Below are positions 9,611-21,341 of a stretch of 64,000 bases of DNA, one piece after another; the stretch's first letter is position 1, and each line of letters opens with the position of its first letter. This DNA comes from Isoetes taiwanensis (lineage: Eukaryota; Streptophyta; Lycopodiopsida; Isoetales; Isoetaceae), in NCBI GenBank assembly GCA_021234155.1, contig JAJEKV010000050.1, positions 1,862,842 to 1,926,841 on the forward strand. Reading direction: 5' to 3'. The notes beneath the pieces were generated by a model. It worked only from the letters and a program-made list of their open reading frames with translations. It did no database searches and was not told the origin of the DNA. The position numbers were made by a program, and so were the translations under genes.

Positions 9611-12230
9611 GAGAAAATCATTGACATTGAGCAGCAAATTGCCGATTAGTTCTAAATTAAAGGGTGAAAATGTAAAATGCTCTATAGATGGAGTGTTCTA
9701 GCCAAATACTCTTTAGATTGAGGACTAAAAGAGAAGGAAGAAAGAGATTATTTCCAGCCGTAAATGGGAGAAAGGAGGAGGAAGAGAGAGAGAGGAAAGT
9801 TGAAGGTCTTTATAAGGGGTTCTCCTGATGCGTTATCTTAAATGAAATGTGCAAAGCTTGAAGAATCTTTTATGAGAACAGCACTTTGTCTCAGATGGAA
9901 GATCTAAACTGCAAAGATATTTAGATGCACCACAATAAAGATAAGTGTCTCATCGCTTCAAATTCAACCATTTTCAACACCTAAAGATCTTGCCAATTTG
10001 GATCCTAGCTTTCTGGCAGAACTCTATGGACTTGGGTACCTGGCAAAGACTATAGTCAAGTTGTCGCATTATATATGTTCAAAAGCTTGCACTGTTTTGG
10101 CTCTTATGCTAGTTCAAATATTATTATATGCATGCGTGACTATCTGTTGTACCTACTGATACAGAAACAATAAGAAAACTGAAGCATGTAAGCCCTTAAG
10201 CTACAATAGTTATGTTATGTTCCAAGAAAGTGTATACTTGCTGTGTGATTTAAGCATATTAGGTTTAGCAAATGTTGAACCTTAAGAATGTTGCAGAACA
10301 AATTGTTGAGGTGTATAGTTGGTGCTCTACTTTTTAACTTCCTTGCATATTGGTAAGAGATATTTCTTTGTATTTTTCTTCATTCCGCAAGTCACATTCA
10401 TTTTCTGGAACTCTTTCTTTTCCATTTTAAAAGTTATTGCACTATTTAGATTTCTGATGCTCAGACATGTTTCCTCCAGGCAGGAACTTTGGGATACTTA
10501 CGACAAACTTTTAGGGGACTAAGTACAATGCATCTTCATGTTATCATATGGGTACAAGCAGAAACATGCACAAAATTACATGATTTGATCAGTATAAATT
10601 CTTTCTTTGAGCTATGAATTGTTAACTTACCAGAAGGACTGTCATAGGCAACATCAATGTATCACTTGTCCTGGGAAAAATGGCAAGGTAGGCAATACAA
10701 ATTTTGTAGTGTAATGTAAAGAAGTTTCCATATGTAGAATAGATCAATAAGTCAGCTGATTGTTGCTTTGTTGCTTTGATGGACAATAATTATGTCTACC
10801 AATAGAGTGCATTGGCGAACATCATCTGATAAGATCTAAGAATAGACCAAGTCTCGGTTGCACTTCCTCTTTAAGCTGATTCTAAATTGTGCCATTTTGT
10901 TGGCTTTGTTGGCTTCTGTTATTACTGCAAGGCTGCAAGGCCATTGCCACAGTCATTTTGTGCACAAGCAATAAGCTTAAAGGATGCTTCTTCATTCCCT
11001 TTTTGCACGTAGCAAGTGATGATGGCAAGTCCATGAAATAACATTTCTTTTCGTAATCCTATAATTTTGCCAAATGGTCAATGTGTATCTTCCATGGACC
11101 ATTTTAATTTGTACTACATAGCCAGGCCTATAAAGCGAAGAAAAAATAATGGCAAAGGTGGATTGGACCGATTTAACACCTTCAACTTGCATTTTCCACA
11201 AAAATGCACCACCACCATTTCCATTTCCATGTTCAATATAAGCTGCAATAATGCGGACAACACCCGGAAGCTAAGAAAATATTACTCTCCCGTCATCATG
11301 CACCTCCACTTAAGCTGATTTCAAATTGTGCCGTTGTGTTGGCTTCTGTTATTAATGCAAGGCTGCAAAGCCAGGGCAGGCATCCAGAGGGATTGCATTG
11401 TTAGGCTTCAACACGGTAAATGCACATTTCTTCAAATAATTGAAGGCATTCTTTGCCACAGTCATTTTGTGCATAAGCAGAAAGCGTAAAGGATTCTTCT
11501 TCATTGTCTTTCTGCTGTAACAAGTGACGATGGCAGTTTACGAGACAACATTTCCTTTTCATAATCCTGTCAAATGGCCAATGTGTATCTCCCAAGACAA
11601 AACATGGACCAGTTTAATTTGTGCCAAATACTTAGGCCTATAGGTGAAGAAAAAATACTGGCAAAGTTGGATTTGTAAGATTTAACACCTTAAGCTACAT
11701 TTGCCAAAAAAGTTGTAATACATTAGCACCCATTTCCATGTTCAATATAAGCTGTGATCAACGTGTATCTAGTTTCAGATGGTGACTTCTTTATCAAGAT
11801 CATGTAGGCAAAGACTTCTTGGGCAACCTCCTGTGCACACATCATCTTGCTTATGGTGGAACAACAACTACTCCATTTGTAAACAACAACTACTCCATCT
11901 GTAATTGCCTATATGCCAACATAAATAAAACAACACAGATTTCACTAGCATTTCAAAGACTTCTACAACTGAGCATTATGATATTGTAAGAACATCACAA
12001 TTGCTAGGCTGAATATTGCTCTGGTATTAGCACAGAATACGTTCAAATACATCACAAAGTTTTATTAATAGGTCAGCGATTTCAACCCATCAAGTTATAT
12101 GCAAAAGTTTGAGATTAATCCATAAAAGTAGTTGAACAGAACACTGAAATGTGTATACGATATTCAAATTTGCAAGAAACAAATGCATTTCCGATGACAA
12201 CAAGATGCCAAATATATGCAAGCTGGACAA
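9538..12230. repeat. Duplicated block, copy C
   Basis: This matches 1-2771 over its whole length at an offset of 9537 bp. Differences include a 25-bp deletion near 11760 (GCTGTGATCA joined to ACGTGTATC) and a deletion near 11925. At 12230 it continues with AAGCCTCTTGTC where copies A and B carry the tRNA-like unit, so this copy keeps the empty-site structure. Confidence 0.9.
10992..11840 (-). pseudogene. Decayed PPR-like fragments (copy C)
   Basis: The minus strand repeats the antisense PPR pieces of copies A and B. The 11401-11595 stretch reads LSAYAQNDCGKECLQLFEEM, the best preserved PPR motif of the three copies. The other stretch is shortened by a frameshift after KRNVISW. It is not functional. 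Confidence 0.5.
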
Positions 12231-13082
12231 GCCTCTTGTCTTCCAATCAGACATAGCTGGTTGTGCAATGCTAACGAAGAAGTCCACAATTCTGCCGCCG
12301 TCATTAGTTTTGAGATACTGCAGATCTAACATGTTGCAGCAGTGGTACGCCAATGGTAAGATGAATAGAATGTAATAAGAGATTGAGAAGAATAGAACGT
12401 GAACATAAGCTGATTCCAAGCTATTTAAGTGAATAAGTACCACTATAGGAATCAAGGAATCAAGTTTGCTGTAATTTGAGGTCATATTCAATGCAATTAT
12501 GTCATCATAAGGAAGTGATTGTGCGGTGATAAGTGTTTGGCAGAAATGCTGAACTATATCATTCCCCAAAAGAACCATACTTGTTGTCTATTGTTGTTGC
12601 AGAACAATTATGCTACATGCACTTAGATGGGCTTTTCGAAGAAGATAAAGGCGCATCAACCTGGACGAGTGTCCTTGAGCTTACTAGGTAAATTCTTTAT
12701 CCCTACTCTTTCTTGATCATATCGTACCACCTGGCTACTCAGCAAGATCTAGGCAACAGATCTAGGCAACATATCACAGGTGGATGCCAGAATGTCTTCA
12801 GTTAGAAATAACAAAATTGCAGACTGGATTATGTGAAAATTTGCAAATACACATTGAGATTACAGATACTTGTGTGGTACATTCCTGAGAAGTTAATAAT
12901 TAAGACACATATCTCCTGCAAGATAAAAGCATTGCAAGCAAGCAGCCCAAGCACATGCAATATGCAAGTTGGCTCTCTTTGAAGGATGTCATATGCTAAA
13001 AGGCATCCACTTTTTTGTTATGGATTCTATTCCATCCTCATTGCAAGAGTCTCCCTAAACTTGAAATTAAAATATAAACGCT
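12231..13082. other. Region without a clear gene; one exon-like patch
   Basis: A patch at about 12600-12690 follows TTGTTGTTGCAG, reads MHLDGLFEEDKGASTWT and ends TACTAG followed by GTAAATTC. That would suit an internal exon, but I do not recognise the peptide. A 162-codon minus-strand frame at 12090-12578 has no recognisable motif. Confidence 0.3.
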
Positions 13083-13271
13083 TATAAACGCTTCTTCTGA
13101 TGATTGGCATATTCCATGAAAACTAATTTCTAGGGCAGTAGCACTGAGGCCAAGATGGACATGCATGAAGTCAAGGTCACAAAATCAGGGACGTATATTT
13201 CTGTACTTCATATAGTGTGATCCGCAGCTTGAAGGTCTTGTTGTAGATCTTGTTGTAGATGGAAGAACTAT

Positions 13272-13600
13272 TTGGAAAAATTCAACAGGGTATTTGCGAG
13301 AGAGGATGCAGCCTTTTATAGGTTCATGTCACTTGCATATCTGATACTAGGGCTTGTCTGGTTTTTCTTAGAATGTAAGATTTTAGAGGGACATACTAAT
13401 CCCCAAAACTGCATTACAGTTATAATTGGTCTTGGTGTGGCAGAAATGGTATTGTGGTACTTTGATGTTAACCTCAATACAAGAGGAAGTAGGCCTGTCG
13501 GTATAACAATTTAGCATTCGTTGGAGCAGTAGTGAAGAAAAATGTGTCTCTTCTCCTTAATTTAGCAGTTTTTATGGGTTATGATATGGAGATACGGATA
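13272..13600 (+). pseudogene. Lung seven-transmembrane receptor fragment, left arm
   Basis: The frame from 13272 reads FYRFMSLAYLILGLVWF, then NPQNCITVIIGLGVAEM and LWYFDVNLNTRGSRPVGITI. After one stop it continues FVGAVVKKNVSLLLNLAVFM with GYD. This order matches plant lung-seven-transmembrane (GOST/TMEM87-like) receptors, which have FYxFMSLAYLxLGLxWF, LQNCITxVIxLGM, LWYFEYxNFNxTGxRP and GAxxKTVSRLLxLxVSMGYG. Those are Golgi/endomembrane proteins. Only two to three transmembrane segments are present and the arm begins and ends abruptly, so it is a fragment. Confidence 0.72.
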
Positions 13601-13789
13601 GTACAGGAATCAGTTTCCTCCTAAAATTCAGTATTCCAGGTTGCAGTCTTAAACGGGCAACCTGGGCAACCTAGAATACTGAATTTTAGGAGCTTCAGTC
13701 TTAAACGGGCAACCTGGGCAACCTGGAATACTGAATTTTAGGAGGAAGCTGATTCCTCCTGTACTATCTGTATCTCCATACCATAACCC

Positions 13790-14115
13790 ATAGAAACTGC
13801 TAAATTAAAGAGACGAGACACATTTTTCTTCACTGCTCCAACGAATGCCAAATTGTTATACCGACAGGCCTACTTCCTCTTGTATTAAGGTTAACATCAA
13901 AGTACCACAATACCATTTCTGCCACACCAAGACCAATTATAACTGTAATGCAGTTTTGGGGATTAGTATGTCCCTCTAAAATCTTACATTCTAAGAAAAA
14001 CCAGACAAGCCCTAGTAGGCAAGCCCTAGTATCAGATATGCAAGTGACATGAACCTATAAAAGGCTGCATCCTCTCTCGCAAATACCCTCTCTCGCAAAT
14101 ACCCTGTTGAATTTT
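13790..14115 (-). pseudogene. Lung seven-transmembrane receptor fragment, right arm
   Basis: This is the inverted copy of the fragment in the left arm, read on the minus strand. It carries an extra 17-bp insertion near 14010 and the CTCTCGCAAATACC duplication near 14080-14100, so its frame is more damaged than in the left arm. Confidence 0.65.
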
Positions 14116-14298
14116 TCCAAATAGTTCTTCCATCTACAACAAGACCTTAAGCTGCGGATCACACTATATGGAGTACAGAAATATACGTCCCTGATTTTGT
14201 GACCTTGACTTCTCATGTCCATCTTGGCCTCAGTCTGGAAATTAGTTTTCATGGAATATGTCAATGATCAGAATATGCCATCAGAAGAAGCGTTTATA

Positions 14299-14600
14299 GA
14301 AGAAGCTTATGATCCTTGGGAAACCACCAATTAAACGGGCCTTGAATCTGTCTAAAAACTATAGACATAGACTAACCTAAACTACAACAATACAATCTAG
14401 AAAACCCATCTGAACACTGCTTACCGGAAACTATTAACTCAGACATGCCAAAGATGAGTCTGGCGCCATTATCCGAAACCCAAGCTTCTTAATGGTGAAG
14501 CTTATATCCAACCGAATATCTAATCCACAGTTCCAGTACTCGGAGAAGCTCGAACTCCCGATCATTGAATCGATGTGATCTGCCGATGCTTGAAGAGGGG
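14299..14600. other. Non-coding stretch, nothing recognised
   Basis: Unique-looking sequence between the palindrome and the dispersed repeat. No gene or repeat was seen. Confidence 0.4.
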
Positions 14601-14610
14601 CATATAATTA

Positions 14611-15045
14611 ATTTTCACCGGTTTTTATAGTTTTCTTAGCCCTATGATGTGGAAATTGAAAGATCAGTGGACACTTAATTTAAGCTGAAAATGGCAACGC
14701 ACATAATTAATTTTCACCGGTTTTTGGGTTGCCCCTAGGGGGGCAAACCCTTGTTTATGTGGGTATGTGGGTATATCCAGGTATATGCCGGCATATGCCT
14801 AGCATATGCTGGTGACTGCTCCAAACTGGATGCTGCCTGTAAACTCTCGGTCATCCAGCCCAAATCTTCGCAGGCGTGGCTATGGCGCATGCCCCCCTTG
14901 TTTATGTGGGTATGTGGGTATATTCAGGTATATGCTAGCATATGCCTAGCATATCTTGGTGATCGCGCCCAAACCGGATCTTTGCCAGTAAACTCTCGGT
15001 CATCCAGCCCAAATCTTCGCAGGCGTGGCTATGGCGCAGCTCGAC
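14611..15045 (+). repeat. Hairpin-headed dispersed repeat with tandem 147-bp dimer
   Basis: Bases 14611-14725 carry a module (CTTAGCCCTATG, then GTGGAAATTGAAAGAT) seen again at 18935-19010. TTTTTGGGTTGCCCCTAGG then opens a self-complementary head (GGGTTGCCCC/GGGGCAAACCC) at 14723-14750. Two 147-bp copies follow, starting at 14751 and 14898. Each has TTGTTTATGTGGGTATGTGG, CATATGCCTAGCATAT and TAAACTCTCGGTCATCCAGC. Related copies lie at 18668-19010 (+), 46965-47060 (-) and 49600-49693 (-). Confidence 0.85.
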
Positions 15046-16521
15046 CCTTCTTCTTCTTCCAAGCCAGATTCTCTGTAAGGATAATAATGAGACGAACATT
15101 TTTAGCTTCAAATATAGGCGAATGGAAGATGGCAATCTGGCACAGCTTCCTCATACCGCCTCTGTTTTAGCCGTAATGCTTCCCCTGTTTTCGAATCAGA
15201 GCCTATTAACAAACACTAACCACCTTTTTAATCCTTGCATGCCGATCCAATTCTTGCATTTTCCCTTTGGATCATCACCATGCTCCCCTTTTCATGCCTA
15301 TTAGAACATGGAATGCAATCCTTGTGTATACAGAACTGAAGGCCTGGACAAGGCGATGGCAAAACTCAAGGGAAATTAGTTCCAGCTATGAAAGGTACTT
15401 ATTTTTTAGAGGCAATTTCCAGGGTGTTTTTGCTGCCAAGCATAGTATACATGACATGGTCAATTGCAAACGAGCTCCAGGCACTTTTTTAAAAATTCAA
15501 CTTACCATTTTTCTGCAGCTAATAGGCTTTATATGCTTCATTGTTTTGGAAGCTGTTGGGGTAACATTTTGACTTGCTTTGTACTTTGCACTCTATCTCT
15601 TTGTATTTGGCTTCTATCTTGATTTTGAACAGTGTCAACCAGATTCAATCTCTTTGCCATGTATTTTATGACGAGGCCATCTATTGTTTGGAGATATACG
15701 ATCTATAGGATCATTCAACTATCTTTATCGTTTTTATCTCTGTTGGGCTTGGGTGTAAGGATATTGTCTTATAGACAAGCATAGCAGAGCTGAGTCCATT
15801 ATGAAGCGTGGCAATTATCAAGAACAGAAGATAGTCTGAACCAGCCTTACATTTTTTCTGGGAAGCATTTATCGCATTGGACTGCAGCCTCCTAATCGTC
15901 CCTCAAGCTTTTAGTCACGTCCTGTATTAGCATGTGGATGGAGAACTGGTCATTGCAATGGCTCTACACCTTTCTTTGCTAGGCCATGCAGGTTGTGGTC
16001 AAAACATGGAATTGATAGCTGCTTTACAATGGCTAAGAAATGCTAACAGAGACCAATTTCTAAATTCTGGAGATTTTAAATTGTGGTGAACATTTTTAGA
16101 ATGTAGAGTTCTTGAAAGCAAGTTGCTTATATTGGAATCCATCTTTTCCTCAAGCCCATTTACTGCCCATTGCCATGACCCATCTAGTTTAGAACTATAA
16201 AACTCATCCATCTGCATATTTATAGAATGGTGCAATTACATTTTGTTTGCTTATTCATGCTCATTTTGCCTTTCTCCGACTTTTGCAACACTCAGAATCT
16301 TCTGTTCAATCTCTTTTGTTTTGGTGACCAAACTAATAGAGTTTTGGATGAGTAAGTTTAACTGGCAAAGTTTTGGTCAACAAGTTTGTGGCACGACATG
16401 TCCAGCCGAAGTTTATATGCAGTTGGTCCCTACATTCTGGTCTTACAGGTAACGTTTGCCATTCATTTTCATATCTTGGCCCGGTGCTTATTTAATTTAT
16501 TTCCCTTTGGGTGTGATATAG
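15046..16521. other. Non-coding stretch, nothing firmly recognised
   Basis: A few open frames (for example 15267-15572 and 16243-16452) show no recognisable domain. Some could be introns or decayed exons of the PHD gene fragment that follows. Confidence 0.4.
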
Positions 16522-16906
16522 GCCAGTGTTCATTATCAATGAACAAGAAGTTGTTCACATGCCCAATGCACAGATGCCTTAAATGTGGTGAAGTTGAGAG
16601 GTGGATAATGAAGATGATTGGCTTTATGTATGTCGGCGTAGGAGGTGTATCAAAGAGTAAGTCTTTTCAGTGGTAGTTAATGGTGGTACTTTGATAATCT
16701 AAGGATGTGAAACTGCACTATTTTTTGGTATACTATGTTTGTTGGAAGGCATGCATCATCAAGTGCAAGCATAATGTTATGCCATGGTATTTATACAGTT
16801 GAGCTCATTACATTTTTAGTGAGATCCATTTTGATGAAGACGATGAGGATATGGAGTGTGTGATAAGAGGTTGGAAACTGGTCAGCGCTCATTTCCTTTA
16901 TTGCAT
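16522..16906 (+). pseudogene. EDM2-like PHD-finger gene fragment (two exons)
   Basis: After an acceptor (GTGATATAG at 16521) the frame reads KLFTCPMHRCLKCGEVE; a shifted frame continues VDNEDDWLYVCRRRRCIK up to GTAAGT at 16657. After CATTTTTAG (16819) a second exon reads EIHFDEDDEDMECVIRGW and HFLYC before another GTAAGT at 16907. Plant EDM2-type proteins have the same order: FTCPxHKCxVC, LQFAVCRRCP, a REIxFED acidic stretch, then AWDxLLxNRxLIYC. EDM2 is a nuclear PHD protein linked to chromatin silencing and poly(A) choice. The frameshift and the missing SYHxKCL segment indicate decay; the consensus splice sites suggest recent activity. No matching upstream or downstream exons were found. 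Confidence 0.55.
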
Positions 16907-18667
16907 GTAAGTGGATCTATCACATTACGCTGGATGTAAAAAGAGGCAAGGGAAATGCACAAACATAATGGCGAAACCATCTTAGATTCCCTAGGCATCC
17001 AAAGCTGGATAAACAAAGTGAACATCGAACCTTTTATTTGGCCAGAGCTAGTCTGGATACATACATTGGCGATGGCATGAAATCCAGGCCTGGCAACTAT
17101 TTCAATGTGTTGCAGAAAGTCTACATTCCTCTGGCTTGGTTGTATCTTTGTGAGCGTTTGCAGGAGACTATAGATGGAGCTCGGCAAACATTTGATTGAA
17201 TGTCTGCATGTAATGCAATGATGCATATTGTATCTGAGCATGCTATTCTTTTGCTTCAATTAATAGAAAAGTAATGTATGGACATCAAGTGCACAAGAAA
17301 AGAAATTGTTGTGTAAAAAACCCAAGTATGTATTGTCCTTCCTCGGTCATTCAGCACGAATGTTTTGTGTGCCATCCACGATTGCAGGTGCCTACTGAAA
17401 TATGTGCCTTAGCTACAACTATTTAGCATCTATTTGTGTCTGTCAATCATAGATCAACCATTTACACGTTATATTCATTGAGTATCTTGCTACTTCCAAA
17501 GTAGAGTCGTGCTTGCCTGGCCTGCATCTACTTTATGTAATCTCTAGATTGATTGCACCAGAGCACTATCTAAAGAACTATCTTTTAGTTCGATATTACT
17601 CCTACAGGCAGCCTCACATGCTTCTTCAATAGTCCAATAGCAAAAGGTTTGACAGGATTTGAAAGTGGCCAATGTTCTTTGTTTGAATCTTGTGAAGCAT
17701 GAACTGCAGTATAATGTAATGTCAATTATAGACCTGTATTCTGAAATGATTTTTTCAGGCTTTCTATTTAAATACTCTGTAAATCGTAATTTGTTTGAAA
17801 AATACCTTTGGTTAATACTAGACGACCTGCATCTCTGGGATTAGAGGCATCATTTTGCTGATTCTATCATCTTTTATAAAATAGTACTCTCTGTAGCAAA
17901 CCTTTCACTGGCACAATGTCATAGGGTTTGCAAGCTATATGGCCCCAAACTTTGGATTGAATGATGGGATCTCGCTGCAACCTCAGTCGTTTCTCACCAC
18001 GTCTGGTCTCAGGCTAGTTAGCAACGAACAGGTCGAATCTGAAAAATTTACGAAGGATTTCTCATATTTCAATTCAAAATACGACTCCTGGATCATGGTC
18101 TGGGTTTTTAAGCCAAATCATTCCGGCGAGGATCGGTGCCCTTGATCATCTTGCTCCTGGGCAATCTGTTTTCCGCTTCGAAATTGCTTGGCGACTTAGG
18201 CTACCCGTACATAGTCTACCTTCTTTCTATTACTGTTATCTTTGCTTCATTAATACACACGTATCATTGAAGCCTCAAAGACATCACTTTTCCATGGTCT
18301 TTGGGAGTTGCATATATTTTTTATCTTTTATTTTTACGGCATAACTTCCATGGCAGCACTAAACGGATGTTTCTCATAGTGGTGCTTTCCTGGAGGGTTT
18401 TATATTGCGTGATTGTTGTTCTTTTCTTGCCATGACATTGTAGCCTCTAAGCTAATACTTATAGGAGCACTTTCTTCGACATGGATAAATACGTAAACCT
18501 TAAAATATGTATAGTATGATATGCCTTGCCCTATTATATGGATACTATGGTGCTATGATGGTACGCATGGGTGGGGAACTCCAATGTTAAAGATAGACAT
18601 GTGACATTCCTTAGTGCATTTGTTATGATGCTAGCTTAAATAAAAAGGCATTCCTTAACATTACATT
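16907..18667. other. Region without a recognised gene
   Basis: The open frames at 16882-17259 (minus) and 17939-18145 (plus, FGLNDGISLQPQSFLTT) have no family I can name. Exons of the preceding PHD fragment could hide here, but none could be read. Confidence 0.4.
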
Positions 18668-19010
18668 TTTGGGTTGCCCCTAGGGGGGCAAACCCTCGTT
18701 TACGTGGGTATGTGGGCATATCCAGGTATATGTCAACATATGCCTAGCATATGCTGGTGACTGCTCCAAACTGGCTGCTGCATGTAAACTCTCGGTCATC
18801 CAGCCCCATTCCTTCGCAGGCATATTCCAAGTATATGTCAGTATATACTCAAAAACATGACTTTGAAGTGTGATTTAAGCCATTTCACTCTCGAGTCACG
18901 GAGGGCAACCCTCCGTGCGCAGCACCTTGTTATAATTTTCTTAGCCCTATGGTGTGGAAATTGAAAGATGAATGGACACTATTAATTTTTAAGCTGAAAT
19001 GGCAAAGCAA
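18668..19010 (+). repeat. Hairpin-headed dispersed repeat, second copy
   Basis: It opens with TTTTTGGGTTGCCCCTAGG and shares the 14723-14890 modules (CATATGCCTAGCATATGC, TAAACTCTCGGTCATCCAGC). It continues to a terminal hairpin, ACGGAGGG-CAA-CCCTCCGT, followed by GCGCAGCACCTTGT. Next comes the CTTAGCCCTATGGTGTGG module, which in the first copy sits before the head. The end region (ACATGACTTTGAAG through CACCTTGT) recurs inverted at 34490-34590. Confidence 0.8.
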
Positions 19011-19202
19011 ATGGATAAGCTAGAATTCAAAGAAATGTCGTATCGGGGTTACGCAAGCCTACTAATCAAACGTGCTTTTGGATAGTTATTTTTATGTTTG
19101 TCATGTATGGCGGCATGGAAAGTGGGGAGATTATTCCAGAGGGCGCTGCAACCGACGAGAGTTGGGAGTGGGTCCTGGAATGATCGACCCATTTTTTCAT
19201 CC

Positions 19203-19298
19203 GCCACAACATGGCAACTGAGCGACCTGTTGAGCGGAATCATGTTGCCTCTTTCCATTCCGGAGGCGGAACCAGCGAGCCAATTGCCATGTTGTGGC
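19203..19298. repeat. Short inverted repeat
   Basis: CCACAACATGGCAACTG at 19203-19219 is complementary to CAATTGCCATGTTGTGG near 19282-19298, with one mismatch. It could form a hairpin; its significance is unknown. Confidence 0.6.
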
Positions 19299-19564
19299 AA
19301 GCAATCTAATGGATAAACAACTACATGAATTACCTTTTCATAAATGTCAATAAAACTTGCATTTGTTTGATAAGTAACTCGTCCTACTTTGATCAACTAG
19401 GAAGTAAAGAAATGTAGACCTATTGGTAGTAAAATTGTCCTTCTTGTGCAAAATAGATAAACTAGTTAAAATTGACGTGGTCAGAATAATTATTTGAATT
19501 ATTTGGTGTATACTAGGTTCATGTATACGTGAAATGGACACAAATAGATATGTAATTGCTTAAA

Positions 19565-20540
19565 GGAAGGAAGGAAGGTATTTTTATCGTCCACGGAGAC
19601 CAATCGGTCTATGGGACCCAATATAAAAGCGCAGCAAGCAGATTACTACCCGGATTAAAAAACCCCTGCCTCGAAGGGTTTTCGAGGGAAAAACCGTGGC
19701 AGCAATCACCCTGCTGACAAACTGTCCTAATATATAAAATGCAAAAACACACAAATATATACACTCATGCACCGCACCCATAGTGCCTAATCAGTGGCAG
19801 CCAAAGGGGCAAAGGTGAGCTCTCGCAGTCCAAGATACCTCCCGATATACGACCCGGAGGCACGCGTCTTGACGGTGTGTTCATCAGCAAATGTAGGGGC
19901 AAGTCCGGCCGTACTAAGGGAGCGTATCTGGCCCGGATCTGACTGAACGTTGGGCAACTCTGGAAAGTGTGAGGTTCATCCTCAATGGCACCCGTTTGAC
20001 AGCACTGACAGAGCCTATCCTGGTGGGGCTCCCCAATCCACCTGCCCGTCTCGATGCGAAGATGGTGGGCACCTGTGCAAATGGAGGCAATGAGTCTGCG
20101 CTTTTTCAGGGGCAGCTGGGAACGCAGGTAGAGCTGTGGGCCCCGGGCTAACACGGGGTTGATGTGCTCCTTGTAATGGGCCGTTTTTGACCTGCTCTAG
20201 AGCTCCGGGGTCCCAGAGCTTGCCAAGGAAGCAAGCGTCCAGGTACTCCCACAGGCTGTCACGATCGGCCTCTGTGTCCACCTGCACGCACCTGTGCTCC
20301 TGCACGTTCCATCTGGCGAACCACTGATCTCTCTTACCCCTCCAACAGGCCCTGAGCCGCTGCGGGCCCATTGCCACAGCGTAAGCTAGGTGCGGGAGCC
20401 GAGCATCACCCATAGTAACCACTTTCTGAAAATAGACGATGTGTCTATCAAGGGCTGCCCGCTGAAAGCAAAGGAACATGTGAAAGTAATGGTGAATCGG
20501 TGATGACAGATGTGATGATATGTTAGAGAATGAGAGCAAC
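19565..20540 (-). mobile_element. 5'-truncated LINE with (TTCC)n tail
   Basis: On the minus strand, decayed frames end with a cysteine/histidine knuckle, CQCCQTGAIEDEPHTFQSCP, followed by IRARYAPLV. This is typical of the C-terminal zinc knuckle after a LINE reverse transcriptase. Upstream frames read LWEYLDACFLGKLWDP and RGPQLYLRSQLPLKKRRL. The 3' untranslated part ends GGTCTCCGTGGACGATAAAA, then TTCC repeats (19565-19580 on the plus strand). The copy holds only the end of ORF2 and is frameshifted near 20150. Confidence 0.75.
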
Positions 20541-21341
20541 AATTATGTGCATAGTAACCTCATGGGTGGAGGAGGTTACCCATGGTAAATCCACAGGCAT
20601 TACCATGAACGACGACATCCACAATTGGCATTGATGTATGGGGCTGGCAATGGTTATCCACAGGTGACCTCCGACATCCAAGAGGCTGCAATGCATGACC
20701 TACGGGCCAAAGGATCAGACATAGCCATTTACAAAAACAAAGTTACTGCAAATAAACCAACAAGGTACTTTCCAGGAATTTCAAAGTCCGAGTGGGTTAC
20801 GCTTTGATATGGGGATCTAATGTCTTATCGTACACAAATATTTATCACATACAAATAAAGCAATCATTGCAATTGTTCTAATAAATTAGTCATAGTGCAA
20901 ATTATGTTCCCTAAATTGGCTTGTTGCAAATGCATGATCTAGTTATACACTGCCTCTATGACACCACATGTACCATATGATAGAAGGGAGACTTCATTTT
21001 ATAAGACAACTTTATTACATGCTCCAATCATGATAAACAAATTATGTTATTACACTTTCTGATTGGTCATGATAAACAAATTATGTTATTACACTTTCTT
21101 ATTTTGTGATTTGCCATGTGCAAACTAGGTCATTGACGATCCAATTGGAATATTTTATTGTGTTGTACATCTTGCACACATTTCCCCTTAGTAAAAAATA
21201 AATAAAAAAGATTGGCCCCGCGTATTTAGGTGGATACCAAGAAAATTTCAGAAATAATGCTCATGGGCTGATTTGTTGGGCCTAGGCCTATTTGCTCTTA
21301 AAAAACTATTCTATTCTATTCTATTCTTAAAAAACAAGATA
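20541..21341. other. Intergenic region with short repeats
   Basis: GTAACCTC...GAGGTTAC forms a small hairpin near 20550-20580. A 39-bp segment (ATGATAAACAAATTATG to CACTTTCT) is repeated at about 21028 and 21068. A (CTATT)n patch lies at 21307-21327 and resembles LINE tails of this window, but no LINE body adjoins it. No gene was recognised. Confidence 0.6.

Larger units (their letters stand above)
13083..14298. repeat. Large palindrome with ~565-585-bp arms
   Basis: The left arm (about 13083-13645) is the reverse complement of the right arm (about 13716-14298), with scattered differences. The ~70-bp centre carries AAACGGGCAACCTGGGCAAC twice, with flanking inverted CCTCCTAAAATTCAGTATTC. The left arm has a small duplication of TCTTGTTGTAGA; the right arm has a duplication of CTCTCGCAAATACC and an extra AGGCAAGCCCTAGT. 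The arms carry part of a receptor gene (separate entries). Confidence 0.9.

Noticed and set aside
12090-12578. 162-codon minus-strand open frame
   Set aside because: Half of it lies in the duplicated block, no motif is recognisable, and a short plus-strand string (FQSDIAGCAM) that recalls a PPR motif is too short to trust.
18668-18930. Helitron
   Set aside because: A terminal hairpin is present but the end is CCTTGT, not CTRR, and no rolling-circle helicase is present; left as an unclassified dispersed repeat.
21307-21327. LINE end at the (CTATT)n patch
   Set aside because: The patch looks like a LINE tail, but no LINE sequence adjoins it on either side.
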